The notes under the pieces: model-generated | What the model was told of the DNA's origin: nothing | The model's input: only the letters and a program-made list of their open reading frames with translations | Databases searched by the model: none | Part shown: in pieces, positions 7,390 to 12,593 of the stretch | Numbering within the stretch: position 1 is the first letter of the stretch | Layout of the letters: each line of letters begins with the position of its first letter | Made by a program: the position numbers and the translations under genes | Origin: Rhodospirillaceae bacterium | Lineage (GTDB): Bacteria; Pseudomonadota; Alphaproteobacteria; UBA8366; GCA-2717185 | Length of the DNA: 12,593 nt | Direction of reading: 5' to 3' | Assembly (NCBI GenBank): GCA_002717185.1 | Contig: PBDC01000055.1 | Location: 1 to 12,593 of the forward strand

Positions 7390-7839
7390 ATGCCGATCGA
7401 ACGAGTGGGCCATGTAGTCCTGAAAATGCGTAATCTCGATGAGGCCAAGCGCTTCTATAACGGAATACTCGGCATGAAAATAGCCGACGAACGGGCGGAT
7501 ATGGGCGTATTCTTCAGGTTCAACGACTATCACCATGATATTGCCGTCTTCAAAGTTGGCGAAGATGCGGCAGCGCCAGAACGCAACCAAGTTGGGCTCG
7601 CCCATGTTGCTATGATCGCGGATAGTTTCGAGACGGTACAAGCTATGTACCGGAACCTTAAGGACAACGGCGTCGAGGGTATCCGCACTGCTGATCATGG
7701 TGTGACGAAGAGCGTATATTTTAAGGATCCTGAGGGTAATGAGATCGAGATTTATTGCGAGGTACCGGAAACACCTTGGCAAGAGGTCGACACTATAATC
7801 AAATCCGACCCACTGGATCTCGAAGAAATTTCGGGTTAA
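7390..7839 (+). CDS. VOC family protein, extradiol dioxygenase-like, with intact metal site
   Basis: This is a 149-residue single-unit VOC protein. Its metal ligands are visible as H8 (VGHVVLKM), H72 (LAHVAMIAD) and E120 (GNEIEIY). DHGVTKSVYFKDPEGN (102-117) holds H103, at the place where extradiol dioxygenases carry an active-site His, and Y122 follows the Glu. This pattern resembles CatE/BphC-type ring-cleaving dioxygenases. The ATG has an excellent ribosome binding site, AAGGAGAGG at 7378-7386. It is the last gene of the plus-strand operon, 48 bases after the other VOC gene. Ring cleavage of a catechol made by the upstream Rieske enzyme is a fitting role by inference. Typical extradiol enzymes have two such units (about 300 residues), so this single-unit protein could instead be a glyoxalase-like lyase or isomerase. 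Confidence 0.87.
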   Translation: MPIERVGHVVLKMRNLDEAKRFYNGILGMKIADERADMGVFFRFNDYHHDIAVFKVGEDAAAPERNQVGLAHVAMIADSFETVQAMYRNLKDNGVEGIRTADHGVTKSVYFKDPEGNEIEIYCEVPETPWQEVDTIIKSDPLDLEEISG

Positions 7840-8474
7840 TTGAGGGGCTCGAAACACCCGCTATCGGGGTTAAGCGCAAGTAACGTTGCGTCGGCGATAT
7901 CGAAATAGGCGCCGCGTAGTTGTAATCGGCCGTCAGCAACACGCTCCCTGATCCAGGGAAACGTCATCAGATTTTCTAGAGAATGGCGGATCGATATGTA
8001 TTCCACAGTTCGCTGCAGCTCTTCTTTGGATTTGTTGCGTTTGAGTTTCATCACGTCGTGAAGCGTCGGCTTCAATAGAGACATCCAATGATCGATGAAA
8101 CCTGCTTGATCAACTGGTTTGTTCACCCCACTTAGAAAGGCGTGGATGCCGCCGCAACGTGCGTGGCCCATTACTAGAATGGTCTCCACGTTTAGACCGT
8201 TAACCGCGAATTCTAGCGCAGCGCTCGTGCCATGATAGTCGCCGTGCGGTTCGTATGGCGGCACCAAATTGGCGACGTTGCGGACGACAAAAATCTCACC
8301 CGGGCCAGCATTGAATATCACACCTGGGTCGGCTCGACTGTCGCAACATGCAATCACCATAGTTTTTGGTGTCTGACCCTTTTCGGCCAGCGTCCGGTAT
8401 AGATCGGCCTGTTTGGGGTACTCCTCTTCGAGAAACTGCTTGTACCCCTGAACCAGATCCGTGATGTCGCGCAT
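7836..8474 (-). CDS. Beta-class carbonic anhydrase
   Basis: This is a zinc enzyme that interconverts CO2 and bicarbonate in the cytoplasm. The diagnostic CxDSR motif (CCDSRAD) and HxxC motif (GHARCGG) provide the zinc ligands Cys, His and Cys and the catalytic Asp-Arg pair. In the 212-residue version these are about C44, D45, R47, H104 and C107. I chose the ATG at 8474 because AGAGG lies five bases upstream on the minus strand; an in-frame TTG at 8492 would add six residues but lies upstream of that site. Length is normal. The gene converges on the VOC operon: its TAA and the plus-strand TAA overlap within TTAA at 7836-7839. It could supply or remove CO2 and bicarbonate around a decarboxylating pathway, or be a general housekeeping enzyme. 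Confidence 0.95.
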   Translation of the reverse strand: MRDITDLVQGYKQFLEEEYPKQADLYRTLAEKGQTPKTMVIACCDSRADPGVIFNAGPGEIFVVRNVANLVPPYEPHGDYHGTSAALEFAVNGLNVETILVMGHARCGGIHAFLSGVNKPVDQAGFIDHWMSLLKPTLHDVMKLKRNKSKEELQRTVEYISIRHSLENLMTFPWIRERVADGRLQLRGAYFDIADATLLALNPDSGCFEPLN

Positions 8475-8658
8475 TGATTCCTCTTTATTCAATCGGGCGA
8501 ACGGGCCGCTCGCAAAACTTGCATGTGGCGTTTACACAGACAACCTAGACCAGGCAATCTTGCGATTACGGAGTGAATAGATCCCGTCAGTATACCGAGA
8601 CGTTCATCGAAGTCATGAACTGGGTTTGCTAAAGTGGGGTGCCGATAAAGAACCTCAT

Positions 8659-8677
8659 CGCGTTAAACTGTAACGCG
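8659..8677. repeat. Inverted repeat CGCGTTA-N5-TAACGCG
   Basis: There are perfect 7-bp arms with a 5-base centre, for a 19-bp dyad. Size and symmetry fit a binding site for a dimeric helix-turn-helix regulator. It could also form a small hairpin, but no T-run follows, so a terminator is unlikely. It lies about 185 bp upstream of the carbonic anhydrase start and 360 bp upstream of the MaoC start. Confidence 0.5.
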
Positions 8678-8793
8678 TTCGATCCAGCACTATTGAGCAT
8701 CTAGGCGGTATCGGTTTGGCGTCACAGAAAAACCCTTCTGACGGCTATTTATTTAGCGTTGCCCTTCTAGGCAAGTGCGCGAAAGAATTCATC

Positions 8794-8822
8794 AGGGTGA
8801 TTGGTGAGAACAATATCACCCT
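8794..8822. repeat. Inverted repeat AGGGTGAT-N13-ATCACCCT
   Basis: There are perfect 8-bp arms around 13 bases. Inside the loop TTG and CAA can extend the stem after a small bulge. Downstream, GTGAT at 8836-8840 can pair instead with ATCAC at 8815-8819, so two mutually exclusive hairpins are possible. There is no T-run after either. A regulatory RNA structure in the MaoC leader, a protein-binding dyad or chance are all open. Confidence 0.4.
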
Positions 8823-9040
8823 AGCCCCGGCCAGTGTGATATTTCCCTATGGCAGGATACACGCGATTGGAACTTATGTCTGACGCCAACCCATCCGTTT
8901 CTCTTAGTGATTGAGTGCGCTATGGGGATTTTCTGCACGTGTATCGAGGTGGCTAGCACGGATAGAGGCTAGTCCGGCTTGCGGCGAGCGGCCTCGGGGC
9001 CTTTAGTGAACGTCTTGTTTGCGGTCAAATGGAGGATGCG

Positions 9041-9523
9041 ATGCCCCGCCGTACGAAGAAGACACCCCGCTATTTCGAAGACCTGAAGATCGGCGAATTT
9101 TGGGAAGCGCCTTCCCGAACTCATACGGAGGCCTTGTTCTTCGCCTTTCAACTTGCGAGTGGCGATAACCGGCCTTTGCACTATGACATGGAGTACTGCA
9201 AGTCGCTGGGCCTGCCTGGGCTGGTAGCGCACGGGTTCCAAGTGCTGGCACAGTGTGCGCCGGGAGCGAGCGACATGTCACGGGGCGACTATGAGATCCG
9301 TATCCTTGGCATGTTAGAAACTTCGGCTAAGTTCCTAGCACCGGTCTATTCCGGTGATACGGTGTATCCGGCTTTGGAGATTGTCGGGTTGGAGGAGCAG
9401 CGCACGACGGGTGTGATGGTATTACGTACGACGGTACACAACCAGCGCGATGAGCTGTGTCTTGAGGGTCAGCTTAGGATGCTGGTCGCCAAACGCAGTC
9501 GCGACGAAGCTAATGAGCGGTGA
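9041..9523 (+). CDS. MaoC family dehydratase
   Basis: This 160-residue protein has a single hot-dog domain of the MaoC/R-hydratase type, which adds or removes water across a double bond, usually in acyl-CoA thioesters. The hydratase-2 motif is readable as LASGDNRPLHYD, with the catalytic D42 and H47 both kept; the Asn of the common GDxNPLH version is Arg here, a frequent variation. LPGLVAHGF follows as usual, and the C-terminal strand (GMLETSAKFLAPVYSGDTVY) is typical. The start at 9041 is preferred over an ATG at 9029 because GGAGG (9031-9035) lies five bases before it. The stop lies 11 bases inside the next gene, so the two are co-translated. Pairing with an MmgE/PrpD protein suggests consecutive steps on one carboxylic acid or CoA ester. 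Confidence 0.9.
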   Translation: MPRRTKKTPRYFEDLKIGEFWEAPSRTHTEALFFAFQLASGDNRPLHYDMEYCKSLGLPGLVAHGFQVLAQCAPGASDMSRGDYEIRILGMLETSAKFLAPVYSGDTVYPALEIVGLEEQRTTGVMVLRTTVHNQRDELCLEGQLRMLVAKRSRDEANER

Positions 9524-10829
9524 AAATGCCGCAATAATAGGTGCGTTTATTGCTGGGACGGCAGAAAGAACGCTGCCTGAAAATGTGCGTGATGCCGCGC
9601 ACCGGAGCCTCGTCGATTGGATGGGTGTTACCGTTTCTGGAGCACAAGAGCAGGTTGCACAGGCGGTGTTGCGTTATTCAGGGGGCGAAAAGATACCCAC
9701 CTTAGGGGGCGGCGACCCGGAAAAGGCTGCCCTTGCTAACGGGACGGCAGCGCATGCGCTCGACTTTGACGACACACACATTTTGACGGATTCACACCTG
9801 AGTGCGGTGATTTGGGCTGCGTTATTGGCATTAGCAAAACCTGAGACGGAGGCGGGAACGCGGTTGATCCGTGCCTTCGTTGCCGGTTACGAGGTCGCAG
9901 CAAAGCTGGCCGGAAGGCGGGTCGGGTTCAGTATGCAGTTTCGCTGGTTTCATCCATCCGGCGTCTTGGGACACCTCGCTTCGGCAGCAGCGGTAGCTGC
10001 GTATGAAGGGCTTGATGCGACAAGAGCCGCACAGGCCTTGGCCTTGGCGGCTACGCAGGCAGCGGGACTACGCGGGACCTTGGGCAGCATGGCGAAGCCG
10101 GTTCAAGTAGGGCGCGCTGCGATGAACGGCATAGTGAGCGTTCGAATGGCGCAGGCAGGGATCGTCACCGGACTGGACATACTTGACTGTAACGGAAGTT
10201 TCGTCCGCGCTTTTGTGCAGGACGGTAGCGCTCAATTGGTGAGCCTGCGGACGGATGACCTCGGCAGCGATTGGGCGGTATTGCGAGCCTCCTTTAAGCC
10301 CTACGCATGCCTGCACGGCATCCACCCTTCGATCGATGCGGCTCGCGAGTTCGTTACGGATCCGGAAGACATTGTCGCGGTACGTGTCTATGTCGCTCCG
10401 GGAGTGAAACAGGTGGCTAAGTTCTCTATGCCGGAGACGCCACTGCAGGCTAAATTCAGTGTCGAATACTGCGTAGCGCTCGCGTTGACAGGTTATGAGG
10501 TAGGTGCCGCAGATTTTTCAGCGACCCGGCTATCTGACCCTCGGGTAAGGCGGCTCATGGAATTGGTTGAAACCCTTCCGGAAGAGGGGCGTAAGATGTT
10601 GGATTCGGCCGTAGAGGTAAATTTGATTGATGGCGCTTGTAGTCGCCGCGAAACCACGCTCTCGCGGGGGCATCCGGGAAACCCAATGAGTTGGATGGAA
10701 CTCGAGGCAAAGTTTTTAAGCTTGGTGGAACCTTTTTTGGGCTCGCGTACCTCGCCACTTCTCGTTTTGTTACGCCATTTCGAGCTTCCCGACGCTGTCC
10801 GAAAGATCCAAATTCTTCTTGAATGTTAG
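9513..10829 (+). CDS. MmgE/PrpD family protein
   Basis: This 438-residue protein belongs to the family of 2-methylcitrate dehydratase (PrpD), cis-aconitate decarboxylase and iminodisuccinate epimerase, soluble cofactor-free enzymes acting on tri- or dicarboxylic acids. Conserved elements are LVDWMGVTVSG (about 33-43), the active-site HALDFDDTH (81-89), WFHPSGVLGH (145-154), SMAKPVQVGRAAMNG (192-206), FKPYACLHGIHPSIDA (261-276) and the C-terminal NPMSWMELEAKF. The histidine- and lysine-bearing segments used in catalysis are all present, so it should be active. The ATG at 9513 matches the family N-terminus; an in-frame upstream start at 9450 would lie deep in the MaoC gene. It overlaps the MaoC gene by 11 bases and its own ribosome binding site is weak, so translational coupling is likely. 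The substrate is unknown. Confidence 0.93.
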   Translation: MSGENAAIIGAFIAGTAERTLPENVRDAAHRSLVDWMGVTVSGAQEQVAQAVLRYSGGEKIPTLGGGDPEKAALANGTAAHALDFDDTHILTDSHLSAVIWAALLALAKPETEAGTRLIRAFVAGYEVAAKLAGRRVGFSMQFRWFHPSGVLGHLASAAAVAAYEGLDATRAAQALALAATQAAGLRGTLGSMAKPVQVGRAAMNGIVSVRMAQAGIVTGLDILDCNGSFVRAFVQDGSAQLVSLRTDDLGSDWAVLRASFKPYACLHGIHPSIDAAREFVTDPEDIVAVRVYVAPGVKQVAKFSMPETPLQAKFSVEYCVALALTGYEVGAADFSATRLSDPRVRRLMELVETLPEEGRKMLDSAVEVNLIDGACSRRETTLSRGHPGNPMSWMELEAKFLSLVEPFLGSRTSPLLVLLRHFELPDAVRKIQILLEC

Positions 10830-10965
10830 AGTAGATGTGGTGCTCTGAGCCTGATTTCGTGGAAATTACAAACGTCATGATAACAACGCCGATCGCTTAG
10901 ATTGACCTTCGACTGTAACTTGCGCGAATATGGATTGTCTCACAGTGGTATTTTAGGAGGTACTC

Positions 10966-11958
10966 ATGGCTTCGGACGGCAAGCTCGCGTCTGCGATGTT
11001 ACGTAAGATCGAGACACGACCAGTGGCCTGGACCAATGCGGATCTAGGCGGTGATGTGGGTCTCGTACAGGTAACCGAAGCGAGCCGCACGGAACTGCTG
11101 GACACAGCCGAGTTGTTGGACGCGAACCCGCTGCCGACAGTGTCATTGCAACCTTCGGATTTTGAGCTTCCTGCCTGCCGCGCGTTGATGAGGGAGGCAA
11201 AAGAAGCATTGGACAACGGCGTAGGGTTCGCGGTTATAGACCGGCTGCCTGTTGATCAGTTGAAACGCGAGACAGCAACAAAGCTCTACTGGCTTTTAAT
11301 TAGTATGTTGGGTCAAACCGTGGCGCAGAAATGGGACGGCACGATGGTGTATGACGTCCGCGATACCGGCAAGAAACGGGAGGCCGGCAACGGCGTGCGG
11401 TCTTCGACCACCAATGAAGGCCAAGGGTATCACACGGACAATTCATTCAACCTACCGCCAGAATATGTCGCTCTATTCTGTCTGCAACCTGCAATGGAGG
11501 GCGGGGTTAACGGAGTAATTAGTTTTCCGGCGGCGCATAACAAAATGTTGGAGCAATGCCCCGAGCTATTACAACGCTTGTACGAGCCTTTTTTCTTTGA
11601 CCGGCAGCAAGAACATGCCCCGGACGATTCACCGGTGAACGAGGCGCCGATCTTTAGCTATGATGGTGAGATCCTGCACACACAGTTTGCGGATATGCTG
11701 GTCTATGCTGGTTACGACGTTGCTGGTGAAGAAATCGATCTGAAGGGTCGTGCGGCTATCCAGGCTTTGACAGATATAATCGAAGCACCAGATGCGCGTC
11801 ATGATTTCGTTTTTGAACCGGGCCAAATTCAAATTGTCGACAATCGGCGTCTCGGACACCGCCGAACGGCCTATAAGGACTGGCCGGAAAAGGAGCGACA
11901 ACGCCATTTGGTGCGGCTCTGGGTTCGGAATACGGGACGGCCATTTTATCACGGTTAG
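10966..11958 (+). CDS. TauD/TfdA family Fe(II)/2-oxoglutarate dioxygenase
   Basis: This is a 330-residue non-heme iron oxygenase that couples 2-oxoglutarate decarboxylation to hydroxylation of a substrate, as in taurine or 2,4-D breakdown. The iron triad is H156-x-D158 in GYHTDNS and the distal H298 in DNRRLGHRRTAY. R317 in RHLVRLWV, near the C-terminus, is the expected 2-oxoglutarate anchor. The long N-terminal part before the jelly-roll core (about 80 residues) is common in TfdA-like proteins of this length. The ATG has a near-ideal ribosome binding site, TAGGAGGT at 10954-10961. It follows the MmgE/PrpD gene after 136 bp, which holds a possible -35 (TTGACC, 10902-10907) but no good -10 box. 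It may belong to the same pathway or stand alone. Substrate unknown. Confidence 0.93.
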   Translation: MASDGKLASAMLRKIETRPVAWTNADLGGDVGLVQVTEASRTELLDTAELLDANPLPTVSLQPSDFELPACRALMREAKEALDNGVGFAVIDRLPVDQLKRETATKLYWLLISMLGQTVAQKWDGTMVYDVRDTGKKREAGNGVRSSTTNEGQGYHTDNSFNLPPEYVALFCLQPAMEGGVNGVISFPAAHNKMLEQCPELLQRLYEPFFFDRQQEHAPDDSPVNEAPIFSYDGEILHTQFADMLVYAGYDVAGEEIDLKGRAAIQALTDIIEAPDARHDFVFEPGQIQIVDNRRLGHRRTAYKDWPEKERQRHLVRLWVRNTGRPFYHG

Positions 11959-11974
11959 ACGGCGGCATCGGAGT

Positions 11975-12593
11975 ATGTGCGGTCGCTTCAGTTTGACCAG
12001 CCCGATCGAGGCCATGCGCCATGTTTTCGGGTTCGATGAATTGCCTAATCTTGGCGCCCGTTACAATATAGCTCCAACTCAAGATGTTACTGTTATACGC
12101 AGCGATACGGACGGTGCACGTGAGTTGGTCATGATGCGATGGGGCCTGGTGCCATCTTGGGCTAAGGAAATAGGAAACAAGGCACCGTTAATTAATGCCA
12201 GGGGCGAGACGGTGGCTGAAAAACCAGCTTTTAGGTCAGCATTCGCTAAGCGACGATGCCTAATTCCCGCAGATGGTTTCTATGAATGGAAAGCCTCAGG
12301 GACGGGCACTAAGCAACCATATCGGATAGCATTGCCAAACAATGAACTTTTTGCTTTCGCTGGGATTTGGGAACTTTGGCAGAGTTCGGAGGGCGCATCG
12401 ATAGAAAGCTGTGCCATTATCACTACTGTAGCAAGCCCACAGATTACCTCCATTCACCATCGCATGCCGGTCATTCTGACGGCAGAAACATGTGATGCAT
12501 GGCTTGTCGAGCGAAATCAGGATTTAATTGTTTCGTACGATAGGGATATAAGGGCTTATCCGGTTGGTACTGCGGTAAATAAAGTCGTCAATG
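11975..12593 (+). CDS. SRAP/YedK family protein, cut by the right edge
   Basis: The first 206 codons are present; the last few tens of residues or fewer lie beyond the window. SRAP (HMCES/YedK) proteins form a covalent link with abasic sites in single-stranded DNA and protect them during replication. The start is fixed by biology: after Met removal Cys2 is the reactive nucleophile, and the protein opens MCGRFSL. Other signatures are INARGET (73-79), RRCLIPADGFYEWK (93-106) with catalytic E104, and IHHRMPVIL (160-168) with the catalytic His. The closing TAVNKVVN fits the family C-terminus. It begins only 16 bases after the TauD-like stop, and GGAG is just one base from the ATG, so initiation may depend on coupling. 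A DNA-repair role unrelated to the catabolic genes is likely. Confidence 0.95.
   Translation, partial: MCGRFSLTSPIEAMRHVFGFDELPNLGARYNIAPTQDVTVIRSDTDGARELVMMRWGLVPSWAKEIGNKAPLINARGETVAEKPAFRSAFAKRRCLIPADGFYEWKASGTGTKQPYRIALPNNELFAFAGIWELWQSSEGASIESCAIITTVASPQITSIHHRMPVILTAETCDAWLVERNQDLIVSYDRDIRAYPVGTAVNKVVN

Larger units (their letters stand above)
8475..9040. other. Large gene-free stretch with two inverted repeats
   Basis: About 570 bp lie between the divergent carbonic anhydrase and MaoC genes, and every frame on both strands is broken often by stops. The longest plus-strand scrap worth mentioning is a 19-codon GTG frame ending near 8631, with no recognisable product. The stretch holds two strong dyads (8659-8677 and 8794-8822), listed separately. 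It must also contain promoters for both flanking genes, but I cannot place them with confidence. It may be a decayed gene or an unusually long control region. Confidence 0.5.

Noticed and set aside
7342..7857. 171-codon minus-strand frame opposite the second VOC gene
   Set aside because: It is the antisense shadow of a gene with clear metal-site motifs and has no family pattern of its own.
8475..8492. TTG-started N-terminal extension of the carbonic anhydrase
   Set aside because: The well-placed AGAGG ribosome binding site lies between the TTG and the ATG at 8474, which fixes the start at the ATG.

Overview
The window reads as an accessory catabolic island from a Gram-negative bacterium, most likely a pseudomonadote and perhaps an alphaproteobacterium. 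That guess rests on gene content, moderate GC in the genes, clear purine-rich ribosome binding sites and short or overlapping gene junctions; nothing here fixes the genus. I recognise 14 protein genes. All are intact except the last, which runs off the right edge. No RNA gene, insertion sequence, CRISPR array, transporter or regulator gene is visible.

Left part (1-3499): an AT-rich stretch with no convincing gene (1-531) is followed by a flavin-dependent LLM-class oxidoreductase on the minus strand. It diverges from an acetamidase/formamidase family hydrolase across a palindrome-rich 115-bp promoter region. A minus-strand short-chain dehydrogenase then faces the hydrolase and diverges from the central operon.

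Central part (3598-7839, plus strand): a class II aldolase/adducin-type protein, a small dimeric alpha/beta-barrel protein, a 398-bp gap, the alpha and beta subunits of a benzoate-dioxygenase-like Rieske oxygenase, and two VOC-fold proteins. Of the VOC pair, one keeps the His-His-Glu metal set expected of an extradiol dioxygenase and the other has lost it. A beta-carbonic anhydrase on the minus strand meets this operon tail to tail with overlapping stop codons.

Right part (8475-12593): a gene-free stretch of about 570 bp carries two strong inverted repeats. After it come an overlapping MaoC dehydratase and MmgE/PrpD pair, then a TauD/TfdA-type Fe(II)/2-oxoglutarate dioxygenase, and the first 206 codons of an SRAP/YedK DNA-protein crosslink sensor that is probably unrelated housekeeping or repair DNA.

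A reasonable working model, which is inference, is degradation of an aromatic or related carboxylic acid. The Rieske enzyme would dihydroxylate the ring, the SDR would re-aromatise the cis-diol (BenD-like), the metal-bearing VOC protein would cleave the catechol, and the aldolase, hydrolase, MaoC and MmgE/PrpD proteins would process side chains and ring fragments. The carbonic anhydrase could handle CO2 released by decarboxylation. The electron-transfer reductase that the Rieske enzyme needs is not in the window, so the pathway as seen is incomplete.
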